From assembly GCA_025455125.1 (NCBI GenBank), contig JALONE010000317.1:1-5393 (forward strand): a DNA stretch of 5,393 bases. The letters are read 5' to 3'. Under the pieces are notes generated by a model. That model was not told the origin of the DNA and made no database searches. It worked only from the letters and a program-made list of their open reading frames with translations. Made by a program: the position numbers and the translations under genes. This DNA comes from Bacteroidota bacterium. GTDB taxonomy: Bacteria > Bacteroidota > Ignavibacteria > UBA10030. How positions within the stretch are numbered: position 1 is the first letter of the stretch; every line of letters starts with the position of its first letter. Shown one piece after another: positions 1 to 5,393 of the stretch.

Positions 1-304
1 GTTCTATCATTTCTTCCGCATGAAGCCGAGCGGCGAGCATGTCTTCGTCCTCTGCACGGGAACGGCATGCTACGTCAAAGGCGCCGCGGAGATCCAAAAG
101 GCGGTCGAGCACCAATGCGGCTGCAAATTCGGAGAGACGACGAAGGACGGCAAGATCTCGCTTGTCTCCGCCCGTTGTGTCGGATCGTGCGGCCTCGCTC
201 CGGTGGCTGTGCTCGATAATACTGTTGCGGGCAAACTCACGCCCGAAGAATCCGCCAAGCGCGTGGCGCACTGGCAGGCAGAAAAGAAGGAGGTTCCGGC
301 ATGA
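1..304 (+). CDS. hoxE: HoxE, NAD-linked bidirectional hydrogenase [2Fe-2S] subunit (5' truncated by window edge)
   Basis: This is the C-terminal part of HoxE, the small thioredoxin-like [2Fe-2S] subunit of the diaphorase module and a homologue of NuoE (24 kDa subunit) of complex I. It is cytoplasmic and relays electrons with HoxF and HoxU. The reading frame is open from base 2, with base 1 ending a cut codon, and the residues before the first ATG (FYHFFR) continue the family pattern into MKPSGEH. The ATG at 20 is therefore internal, not the real start. The cluster cysteines are all present: C-x4-C in LCTGTACYVKG (bases 53-70) and C-x3-C in ARCVGSCGLAP (about 173-205). The stop overlaps the hoxF start (ATGA, 301-304), which implies translational coupling. 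Confusion with a stand-alone NuoE is possible from the domain alone, but the hox neighbours decide it. Confidence 0.9.
   Translation, partial: FYHFFRMKPSGEHVFVLCTGTACYVKGAAEIQKAVEHQCGCKFGETTKDGKISLVSARCVGSCGLAPVAVLDNTVAGKLTPEESAKRVAHWQAEKKEVPA
287..294 (+). promoter_or_regulatory. Ribosome binding site of hoxF
   Basis: The sequence aaggaggt is a near-perfect Shine-Dalgarno sequence, 6 bases before the ATG at 301 and inside the end of hoxE. It fixes the hoxF start. Together with the ATGA overlap it suggests coupled translation. Confidence 0.75.
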
Positions 305-1965
305 CGATCGAAGATCTTCGCGAACTCGCCGAGAAGGAACGGGATCGTCAATCCCAATTCACTCACCGCATTCTCTATTGCTCGTCCGCCGGCTGCGTCT
401 CGAGCGGATGCGATGCCGTCAAAGAATCGCTCAAGAAGACTCTCGACGAGACCGGCCTGTCGAAGAAATGCGAGATGGTCGGTACGGGCTGTCTCGGGCT
501 CTGCGGCGAAGGACCGCTCGTGTTGGTTCTGCCGGATCCGACGCTGTATCAGCATGTCGACGCGGAAACGGCGCGGCGCATCGTCGTTGAGCATGTCGCC
601 GAAGGAAAAAAGGTCGTCGACCACGCCCTCGACCTGAACAGTCCGTTCTTCTCTTCACAGAAGAAGATCGTCCTGGAGAACATGGGACGCATCAACGCCG
701 AAAGCATCGAGGAATATATCGCGGCCGATGGTTACGAGGCGCTTGGACGGGCGCTCACGGAACTGCAGCCCGAAGAAGTCATCGCGGAGATCCGCAAGAG
801 CGGACTGCGCGGTCGCGGCGGTGCAGGATATCCCACGGGATTGAAATGGGACATCGTCCGCAAAGGAAAGTCAGATCAGAAGTATGTCGTCTGCAACGCG
901 GACGAAGGAGATCCGGGCGCCTTCATGGACCGCTCGGTGCTTGAAGGAGATCCACATCGGGTGCTTGAAGGGATGGCGATCGCGGGATACGCGGTCGGCG
1001 CAAGCCAGGGATACATCTACGTCCGTGCAGAATATCCGCTCGCCATCGACCGGCTTCGTCTTGCGATCAAACAAGCGGAAAAGCTCGGACTCCTGGGAAA
1101 TCGTATTCTCGAATCACAATTCAACTTCCGCATCGACCTCCGCATCGGCGCGGGCGCGTTCGTCTGCGGAGAAGAGACCGCACTTCTCCGCTCGGTCATG
1201 GGCCGTCGCGGCCGTCCGCGTCCCCGTCCTCCCTATCCCTCCGAAAAAGGGCTCTGGGACAAACCGACGCTCATTAATAATGTAGAGACCTTCGCGAACA
1301 TCTGCCCCATCATCAACAACGGAGGGGAGTGGTTCGCGGGGATCGGCACGCCGAAGAGTGCGGGGACGAAGGTCTTCGCGCTCGCAGGGAACATCAGGAA
1401 CACCGGTCTAGTGGAAGTTCCGATGGGCATCCCGTTGCGGAAGATCATCTTCGACATCGGCGGCGGAACTCCGGAGGGAACAGAATTCAAGGCCGCGCAG
1501 ACCGGCGGACCGTCCGGCGGCTGCATCCCCAAAGAACATCTCGACCTCCCGGTCGACTACGAGGCCCTTGCGACCGTCGGCTCGATCATGGGGAGCGGCG
1601 GAATGATCGTGATGGACAGTACGGCATCGATGGTGGATGTCGCGAAGTACTTCATGGAATTCTGCATGGACGAATCATGCGGCAAGTGCATTCCCTGCCG
1701 CGTCGGGACGAAGCACATCTATCTCCTGCTGGAGAAGATCAAGAATGGCGAAGGAACAGAGGAAGACTTCACGCTGTTGCAGGAGTTGTGCACAATGGTG
1801 AAGGAAACGAGCCTCTGCGGTCTGGGACAGTCGGCGCCCAATCCGGTCCTCTCGACCATCCGCTTCTTCCGGGACGAGTACACGCGCCTGCTGAAAGAGT
1901 CTCCTGCCTTCGCTGCGAACGGCGGGAACGGACATGCTCATGCCGCAGCCGGAAAGGAGGCCTAA
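301..1965 (+). CDS. hoxF: HoxF, NAD(H)-binding diaphorase subunit of bidirectional [NiFe] hydrogenase
   Basis: HoxF is the FMN-containing subunit that oxidises NADH or reduces NAD+, and it is homologous to NuoF. The protein has 554 residues, normal for HoxF with an N-terminal domain. Residues 20-105 form a thioredoxin-like [2Fe-2S] domain with C27, C32, C64 and C68. The NuoF core follows: glycine-rich GRGGAGYPTG at 171-180 and NADEGDPGAFMDR at 199-211 (FMN/NADH site), then GAGAFVCGEETAL at 283-295. The [4Fe-4S] site near the C-terminus has C460, C463, C466 (ESCGKCIPC) and C506 (SLCGLGQ). The last ~20 residues are a low-complexity Gly/Ala/His tail. There is no C-terminal ferredoxin domain as in HndC-type subunits, which favours group 3d Hox over a bifurcating enzyme. 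It overlaps hoxE by 4 bases and ends 3 bases before hoxU. No damage is seen. Confidence 0.96.
   Translation: MTIEDLRELAEKERDRQSQFTHRILYCSSAGCVSSGCDAVKESLKKTLDETGLSKKCEMVGTGCLGLCGEGPLVLVLPDPTLYQHVDAETARRIVVEHVAEGKKVVDHALDLNSPFFSSQKKIVLENMGRINAESIEEYIAADGYEALGRALTELQPEEVIAEIRKSGLRGRGGAGYPTGLKWDIVRKGKSDQKYVVCNADEGDPGAFMDRSVLEGDPHRVLEGMAIAGYAVGASQGYIYVRAEYPLAIDRLRLAIKQAEKLGLLGNRILESQFNFRIDLRIGAGAFVCGEETALLRSVMGRRGRPRPRPPYPSEKGLWDKPTLINNVETFANICPIINNGGEWFAGIGTPKSAGTKVFALAGNIRNTGLVEVPMGIPLRKIIFDIGGGTPEGTEFKAAQTGGPSGGCIPKEHLDLPVDYEALATVGSIMGSGGMIVMDSTASMVDVAKYFMEFCMDESCGKCIPCRVGTKHIYLLLEKIKNGEGTEEDFTLLQELCTMVKETSLCGLGQSAPNPVLSTIRFFRDEYTRLLKESPAFAANGGNGHAHAAAGKEA
1953..1960 (+). promoter_or_regulatory. 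Ribosome binding site of hoxU
   Basis: The sequence aaaggagg is a strong Shine-Dalgarno sequence, 8 bases before the ATG at 1969 and inside the last codons of hoxF. It supports the chosen hoxU start. Confidence 0.75.
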
Positions 1966-1968
1966 GCC

Positions 1969-2703
1969 ATGGCGATCGTCACGATTACCATCGACGGACA
2001 ACAGCTGAGCGCGCAGGATGACCAAACCCTGCTTCAGGTCGCGCGTGAACACAAGATCCATATTCCAACGCTCTGCTTCCTGGAAGGACTGAGCTCGGTC
2101 GGCGCCTGCCGATTATGTATGGTGGAAGTGGAGGGATGGTCCAAGCTGGCGACCTCGTGTACGACCAAGCCGGCCGAGGGGATGGTGATACACACCAACA
2201 CCGACCGGTTGAAGAAATACCGCCGGATGATCGTTGAACTCCTTGCATCCGAAGGCAATCATCAGTGCGCCGTGTGCGTGGTGAATTCGTACTGCGAACT
2301 TCAGAATCTCGCATACGAAGTGGGACTCGACCACGTTCGGTTCCCGTATCTCTTCCCGCACAAGTCGCTCGATGCGACGCACAAGGATTTCGTCATGGAC
2401 CGCAACCGGTGCGTACTCTGCACCCGGTGTCTCCGCGTGTGTCATGAGGTCGAAGGGGCGCATGTGTGGGATGTTGCGGGGCGCGGCATCGACTGCGAGA
2501 TCGTCGCGGACATGCATCAGCCGTGGGGCGAATCGGACAGCTGCACGTCGTGCGGAAAGTGCGTCCGCGTCTGTCCGACCGGCGCGCTCTTCGAGAAGGG
2601 TGCGACCATCGGCGAGATGCAGAAAGAACGGGGATTCCTCAAATTCCTCGTGACCGCGCGGAACAAGCGGGAATGGGTCCAACAACCGGAAGACAACGAC
2701 TAA
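1969..2703 (+). CDS. hoxU: HoxU, Fe-S relay subunit of the hydrogenase diaphorase module
   Basis: HoxU corresponds to the N-terminal third of NuoG and carries electrons from the HoxF side to HoxY. Its 244 residues match the family's usual length (about 240). Domains in order: a plant-type [2Fe-2S] ferredoxin with C36, C47, C50 and C64 (GACRLCMVEVEG); a His-Cys3 [4Fe-4S] motif NHQCAVC..C with H98, C100, C103 and C109; and a double [4Fe-4S] ferredoxin domain with C148, C151, C154, C158 (RCVLCTRCLRVC) and C192, C195, C198, C202 (SCTSCGKCVRVCP). All expected ligands are present. The gene starts 3 bases after the hoxF stop with a strong ribosome site, and 17 bases separate it from hoxY. The short length without a molybdopterin-like C-terminal domain separates it from NuoG and from HydA-type proteins. 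Confidence 0.95.
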   Translation: MAIVTITIDGQQLSAQDDQTLLQVAREHKIHIPTLCFLEGLSSVGACRLCMVEVEGWSKLATSCTTKPAEGMVIHTNTDRLKKYRRMIVELLASEGNHQCAVCVVNSYCELQNLAYEVGLDHVRFPYLFPHKSLDATHKDFVMDRNRCVLCTRCLRVCHEVEGAHVWDVAGRGIDCEIVADMHQPWGESDSCTSCGKCVRVCPTGALFEKGATIGEMQKERGFLKFLVTARNKREWVQQPEDND

Positions 2704-2720
2704 TTCGAGAAGACGTGACC

Positions 2721-3110
2721 ATGAGCAAACCACGAGTAGCAACAGCATGGCTGGGAGGATGTTCGGGATGCCACATGTCGTTCCTGGACATGGACGAGCG
2801 GCTGGTCGAATTGGCCGACCGGATGGAACTCGTCTATTCGCCGATCGCCGACGTGAAGGAGTTTCCCGCGAATGTCGATGTCGTGTTCGTGGAGGGATCG
2901 GTGACCACGTCTGGCCTGGCGTTGAACGTCGTCACGACGTCGATCGGCGGCGCCACCGTGGGGCTGGTAGCCGACGGCGAGGGGCTGAGCACGGTCGACC
3001 TCGACGATCCATCGCAGCCCGTTGTGCTTGGCTTTTTCAATTCCCCAGGCTACGCCGAGGCCGTCGCCGTGGCAGGGACGCTGGCCTACGTGGCCGACGG
3101 CAAAGCATGA
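2721..3110 (+). CDS. hoxY: Chimeric ORF: HoxY N-terminus joined in frame to an LVIVD-type fragment; broken hydrogenase small subunit
   Basis: HoxY is the hydrogenase small subunit and carries the [4Fe-4S] cluster closest to the Ni-Fe site. Residues 1 to about 61 are clear HoxY: RVATAWLGGCSGCHMSFLDM, with cluster cysteines C14 and C17, then YSPIADVKEFP and VVFVEGSV. From about residue 62 the match to HoxY stops. The rest, to residue 129, resembles one LVIVD beta-propeller repeat (TVDLDDPSQPVVLG, AVAVAGTLAYVADG) and ends at TGA 3108-3110. A whole HoxY has about 180 residues. The missing centre should hold the third and fourth cluster regions' GDCA-type and CPxHEV-type cysteines. The start has only a weak ribosome site (gagaag, 2707-2712), but it matches the family N-terminus. 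The product as encoded should not work as a small subunit. The HoxY C-terminus follows in another frame at 3106-3237. Confidence 0.85.
   Translation: MSKPRVATAWLGGCSGCHMSFLDMDERLVELADRMELVYSPIADVKEFPANVDVVFVEGSVTTSGLALNVVTTSIGGATVGLVADGEGLSTVDLDDPSQPVVLGFFNSPGYAEAVAVAGTLAYVADGKA
2904..3105 (+). other. Foreign ~200 bp segment replacing the middle of hoxY; encodes an LVIVD-type propeller repeat fragment
   Basis: Between the last HoxY-like codon on the left (VEGSV, ending about 2903) and the first on the right (HEVIPVD, from 3106) lie 202 bases unrelated to HoxY in any of the three forward frames. In the frame of the hoxY start they read as slightly more than one LVIVD-type repeat. VADGEGLSTVDLDDPSQP recurs as a second VADG 41 codons later, and the 9-mer gccgacggc is present at both 2970-2978 and 3093-3101, 123 bases apart, which fits one repeat period. 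LVIVD proteins are predicted extracellular beta-propellers with no known link to hydrogenases. No terminal inverted repeats, target duplication or transposase are visible. Edges are approximate by several bases. The segment may be a real replacement or an assembly join; assignment to LVIVD is by motif memory, not a search. Confidence 0.7.
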
Positions 3111-3237
3111 GGTCATTCCCGTGGATGCGTATCTCCACGGATGCCCCCCGACGGCCGATCAGATCTGGCAGGCAGTGGACGGATTACTGAAGGGCGAGAA
3201 GCCGACGATGTCGCCGGCCTATCTCCGCTACGGTTGA
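3106..3237 (+). pseudogene. hoxY: C-terminal remnant of hoxY, out of frame with its N-terminus
   Basis: The 43 codons before TGA 3235-3237 read HEVIPVDAYLHGCPPTADQI and then WQAVDGLLKGEKP to RYG. This is the standard end of HoxY, including the GCPP cysteine that supplies the last ligand of the proximal [4Fe-4S] cluster. It sits in the +1 frame relative to the hoxY start and has no start codon or ribosome site of its own, so it is unlikely to be made as a protein. Added to the ~61 N-terminal codons it gives about 104 residues of HoxY, leaving some 75-80 missing. The normal spacing to hoxH (16 bases) shows that the right-hand side of the locus is otherwise undisturbed. Confidence 0.85.
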
Positions 3238-3242
3238 TATTG

Positions 3243-3246
3243 AGGA
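3243..3246 (+). promoter_or_regulatory. Ribosome binding site of hoxH
   Basis: The sequence agga (within tgagga) lies 7 bases before the ATG at 3254. It is short but well placed, and it supports the start that begins MTKTITISPVTRIEGH, the usual HoxH N-terminus. Confidence 0.55.
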
Positions 3247-3253
3247 CGACTCC

Positions 3254-4690
3254 ATGACAAAGACCATTACGATTTCCCCAGTGACCCGCATCGAGGGGCA
3301 CGCGAAGATCACGATCGCGCTGCAACCGAACGGCGACGTCGCCGAGACCCGCTTCCACGTCAACGAATTCCGCGGATTCGAGAAATTCACGGAAGGCCGG
3401 CTGATGTGGGAGATGCCCGGCATCACGTCCCGCATCTGCGGCATCTGTCCCGCAAGCCATCTCGTCACATCCGCGAAGGCGGGGGATGACATCCTTGCCG
3501 TGGAGGTTCCCGAAACGGCTGAAAAACTCCGTCGCATGTTGACCCTCGCGCAATGGTTGCAGTCGCATGCGCTCAGCTTCTTCCACCTCTCTTCCCCCGA
3601 TTTTCTCCTCGGGTTCGATTCTGATCCCGCGACGCGCAACGTCTTCGGTCTCATCGGCCACGACAAGGAACTCGCCCTCAAGGGAATCCGCCTCCGCAAA
3701 TTCGGTCAGGAAGTGATCGAGATTCTCGGCGGCAGGAAGATCCATACCCCCTGGACCGTTCCCGGGGGCGTTCGGGACCCGCTGACGGCGGAGAACAGAG
3801 ACCGCATGCTGGCGTGGATCCCCGAGGCGCGACAGACCGTCGGCATCGCACTTGAGACGATCAAGAAGGTTCACGCGAAGTACAAGAACGAGATCACGGA
3901 GTTCGGCAACTTCCGGTCGCTGTTCGTCGGATTGGTGTCGAAGGACGGCGCGCTCGAGTACTACGACGGCTTCCTGCGCATCATGGACGGCAACGGAAAC
4001 ACCATCGCCGACAAGCTCGATCCCAAGAAGTTCGAAGAGTATTTCGGCGAGGCGGTCGAATCGTGGTCATGGCTGAAGTTCCCGTACTTCAAGCAGTTTG
4101 GATATCCGGACGGCATGTACCGCGTCGGACCACTCGCGCGCGTCAACATCTGCGACTTCATCGAAACACCGGAAGCCGAAGAGGAGCGGAAGGTCTTCAA
4201 GAAACTGAGCGGCAATGTGGGCGTTGTGAACAATTCGTTCTACTATCACTATGCGCGATGCATCGAGATGTTGTTCGCGGTGGAGAAGATCGAGCAGCTG
4301 CTCAACGACCCGGCGATCCTTGGAACGACCATTCGGTCACAAGCGTCGATCAACCGGACGGAAGGTGTCGGATTCTGCGAGGCCCCGCGCGGTGTGTTGT
4401 TCCACCGGTACAAGGTAAACAAGGACGGTGTGATCCAGCAGGCGAACCTCATCATCGCAACGGCGCAGAACAACATTGCGATGAACCGCACGGTGCATCA
4501 GATCGCGGCCCACTTCATCGACGGAAAGAAAGGGAAGATCACGGAAGGGATGTTGAACCGGGTAGAAGCCGGCATCCGCTGCTACGATCCGTGCCTTTCC
4601 TGCTCCACGCACGCCCTCGGCCAAATGCCGCTGCACGTGGAATTGTTCGATGCGAATGGAAGCCTCCTCGATTCGGTCACGCGATCGTGA
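3254..4690 (+). CDS. hoxH: HoxH, Ni-Fe catalytic large subunit of bidirectional hydrogenase (precursor)
   Basis: HoxH holds the Ni-Fe(CN)2CO site where H2 is split or formed. The 478 residues match the family length. Near the N-terminus VTRIEGH contains the conserved glutamate E14. The first metal motif RICGICPASH gives C62 and C65, and the second, DPCLSCSTH near the C-terminus, gives C447, C450 and H453. All four nickel-binding cysteines are thus present. After H453 come 25 residues (ALGQMPLHVELF... to the end), the tail that a dedicated protease, here HoxW, removes after metal insertion, so this is an unprocessed precursor. There is no signal peptide, in keeping with a cytoplasmic enzyme. 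The gene looks intact, in contrast to its partner hoxY 16 bases upstream. Among large subunits the sequence is of the group 3d HoxH type rather than F420-linked (group 3a) or MvhA-type. Confidence 0.97.
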   Translation: MTKTITISPVTRIEGHAKITIALQPNGDVAETRFHVNEFRGFEKFTEGRLMWEMPGITSRICGICPASHLVTSAKAGDDILAVEVPETAEKLRRMLTLAQWLQSHALSFFHLSSPDFLLGFDSDPATRNVFGLIGHDKELALKGIRLRKFGQEVIEILGGRKIHTPWTVPGGVRDPLTAENRDRMLAWIPEARQTVGIALETIKKVHAKYKNEITEFGNFRSLFVGLVSKDGALEYYDGFLRIMDGNGNTIADKLDPKKFEEYFGEAVESWSWLKFPYFKQFGYPDGMYRVGPLARVNICDFIETPEAEEERKVFKKLSGNVGVVNNSFYYHYARCIEMLFAVEKIEQLLNDPAILGTTIRSQASINRTEGVGFCEAPRGVLFHRYKVNKDGVIQQANLIIATAQNNIAMNRTVHQIAAHFIDGKKGKITEGMLNRVEAGIRCYDPCLSCSTHALGQMPLHVELFDANGSLLDSVTRS

Positions 4691-4720
4691 CTCAGCTGCT
4701 GCATCGATGAATTCTTCGTT

Positions 4721-4840
4721 GATCACCACGAAGACACAAAGGCACAAAGAAAAGCATTATGAAGTTTCTGCACCTTCTGTGACTCAGTGGTGGTCTTGGT
4801 TCAAAGATCACCACGAAGACACAAAGAGCACAAAGAAAAA
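4721..4840 (+). repeat. Paired dispersed repeat (gatcaccacgaagacacaaag type) between hoxH and hoxW
   Basis: Two near-identical copies lie in the 154-base spacer after hoxH, at 4721-4753 and 4806-4840, 85 bases apart start to start. Both begin gatcaccacgaagacacaaag and continue (a)gcacaaagaaaa; the second has one extra base. Between them, 4770-4792 (gcaccttctgtgac then tcagtggtg) is an imperfect reverse complement of the first copy (about 17 of 23 positions), so the first copy and this arm could fold into a long imperfect hairpin. Closely similar sequences are common as dispersed intergenic repeats in many environmental bacterial genomes and give spurious peptides containing KTQRHKE. The stretch is AT-richer than its flanks. 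No protein is supported here. The hairpin might weaken transcription between hoxH and hoxW, but no U-tract terminator is seen. Confidence 0.8.
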
Positions 4841-4844
4841 CGAC

Positions 4845-5300
4845 ATGTCTTCTGACGGAAACAACTTTCGTTCGGCATTGGTGATCGGCTACGGAAATAC
4901 ACTCCGCGGCGATGATGCGGCCGGGGTCCGCGTGGCGGAAGAACTTGCCAGGCGCCATCCGGCCCTGCGCTGCCTGTCGGTCCATCAACTGACCCCGGAG
5001 TTGGCGCACGACATCGCCGAGGTCGACCGCGTCTTCTTTGTCGATGCGGACGCGATGGCGGATCACGTATACGCGGAATCTGTCGAACAGACTCCGGCCC
5101 GCAGTGTGCGCTCGCATTCCCTTTCTCCCACATCGCTTCTCTCCCTTGCACGAGACCTTTATGGGCATGCACCCCGCCAGGCGCATGTGATCGGAATTCC
5201 CGCGCGGGAGTTCGATCTCTCTGAAGACCTTTCTCCCGCCGCACGAACCGGCGTCGCCGAAGCTGTCGAATGCGTCGGTGCGATGCTCGAACGGTCCTGA
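4845..5300 (+). CDS. hoxW: HoxW, hydrogenase maturation endopeptidase for HoxH
   Basis: HoxW is a cytoplasmic protease of the HybD/HyaD family that cuts the C-terminal tail of HoxH once nickel is in place. Its 151 residues are typical. The fold's first strand and loop are seen in ALVIGYGNTLRGDDAAGVRV, where D24 takes the place of the first nickel-sensing acidic residue (E16 in HybD). D67 in FFVDADA matches D62 and H91 in RSHSLSP matches H93. HQLTPELA (47-54) is typical of the HoxW branch. The start at 4845 gives a normal N-terminus. Upstream in-frame ATGs at 4650 and 4707 would add residues encoded by the end of hoxH and by the intergenic repeat (TTKTQRHKE), so they are rejected. The ribosome site is weak; the A-rich end of the second repeat copy lies just before the start. 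hypF follows after 6 bases. Confidence 0.92.
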   Translation: MSSDGNNFRSALVIGYGNTLRGDDAAGVRVAEELARRHPALRCLSVHQLTPELAHDIAEVDRVFFVDADAMADHVYAESVEQTPARSVRSHSLSPTSLLSLARDLYGHAPRQAHVIGIPAREFDLSEDLSPAARTGVAEAVECVGAMLERS

Positions 5301-5306
5301 TCCATC

Positions 5307-5393
5307 ATGCGCGTGCGCATCGTCATCCGCGGCGCCGTTCAGGGAGTCGGCTTCCGTCCCTTCGTCTACCGTCTGGCGCGCGAACTCTCGCTC
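5307..5393 (+). CDS. hypF: HypF, carbamoyltransferase for hydrogenase cyanide ligand synthesis (3' truncated by window edge)
   Basis: Only the first 29 codons are present. They read MRVRIVIRGAVQGVGFRPFV followed by YRLARELSL, the N-terminal acylphosphatase-like domain of HypF with its RGxVQGVGFR signature. HypF uses carbamoyl phosphate and ATP to load HypE, the first steps towards the CN ligands of the Ni-Fe site. The gene starts 6 bases after the hoxW stop without a clear Shine-Dalgarno sequence, so coupling to hoxW is likely. A stand-alone acylphosphatase has a similar motif, but GFRPFVYRLA is the HypF form and the hydrogenase context agrees. The frame is open to the last base. Confidence 0.9.
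   Translation, partial: MRVRIVIRGAVQGVGFRPFVYRLARELSL

Noticed and set aside
301..1965. HoxF as an HndC/HydB-type subunit of an electron-bifurcating enzyme
   Set aside because: There is no C-terminal ferredoxin domain, and the next genes are hoxU, hoxY and hoxH rather than an [FeFe] hydrogenase.
2904..3105. Insertion sequence, intein or intron within hoxY
   Set aside because: The segment is only about 200 bases and shows no terminal inverted repeats, target duplication, transposase, splicing motifs or intron structure. It also replaces HoxY codons instead of interrupting them.
3108..3110. TGA in hoxY as a selenocysteine codon or programmed frameshift site
   Set aside because: The sequence before the stop is not HoxY, and reading on in the same frame does not give the HoxY C-terminus. 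A +1 shift would still leave the central ~75-80 residues missing.
3113..3874. Minus-strand open frame of 253 codons opposite hoxH, and similar long minus-strand frames at 70-624 and 2113-2748
   Set aside because: They lie opposite strongly conserved hox genes, are rich in Arg and Ala as expected for antisense shadows in GC-rich DNA, and show no family motif.
4650..4844. Longer HoxW start at 4650 or 4707, adding up to 65 residues
   Set aside because: The added residues come from the end of hoxH in another frame and from the intergenic repeat (TTKTQRHKE peptide); the family N-terminus begins at the ATG at 4845.
4691..4844. CRISPR array or rho-independent terminator in the hoxH-hoxW spacer
   Set aside because: There are only two repeat copies, with no regular spacers or cas genes. 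The inverted arms are imperfect and no T-run follows them.

Overview
The window is a stretch of one plus-strand operon for a group 3d, NAD(H)-linked bidirectional [NiFe] hydrogenase (Hox). The order is hoxE (3' part only), hoxF, hoxU, hoxY (broken), hoxH, the maturation protease gene hoxW, and the first 29 codons of hypF. Every gene lies on the plus strand with short gaps or overlaps, and no minus-strand gene is supported. The DNA is moderately GC-rich. Group 3d hydrogenases occur in cyanobacteria, Chloroflexota, Proteobacteria, the Bacteroidota/Ignavibacteriota group and others. Hox genes followed directly by hoxW and hypF, together with dispersed 'caccacgaagacacaaag' repeats, fit an environmental (probably metagenomic) bacterium, perhaps of the Bacteroidota/Ignavibacteriota or Chloroflexota type. 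The sequence alone does not settle the phylum.

Layout: 1-304 is the C-terminal part of HoxE ([2Fe-2S] thioredoxin-like subunit). 301-1965 is HoxF (FMN and NADH site, [2Fe-2S], [4Fe-4S]). 1969-2703 is HoxU (ferredoxin-type Fe-S relay). 2721-3237 is the hoxY locus, in which the centre of the gene is replaced by foreign sequence. 3254-4690 is HoxH, the Ni-Fe catalytic subunit, still carrying its cleavable C-terminal tail. 4691-4844 is a non-coding spacer with two copies of a dispersed repeat. 4845-5300 is HoxW. 5307-5393 is the start of HypF.

How the parts work together: HoxE, HoxF and HoxU form the diaphorase, which passes electrons between NAD(H) and the Fe-S chain. HoxY and HoxH form the hydrogenase, with HoxY holding the [4Fe-4S] cluster next to the Ni-Fe site. 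HypF belongs to the pathway that makes the cyanide ligands of the iron, and HoxW clips the HoxH tail after metal insertion.

The main oddity is hoxY. Its first ~61 codons and last 43 codons are clear HoxY. The ~75-80 residues expected between them are missing, and about 200 bp stands in their place that reads, in frame with the N-terminus, as a fragment of an LVIVD-type beta-propeller repeat protein ending in a stop. Two of the four expected cluster cysteines are lost. All other hox genes look intact, so this is either a recent real disruption or a chimeric assembly join. No previously undescribed system is visible; apart from hoxY this is a standard hydrogenase operon.
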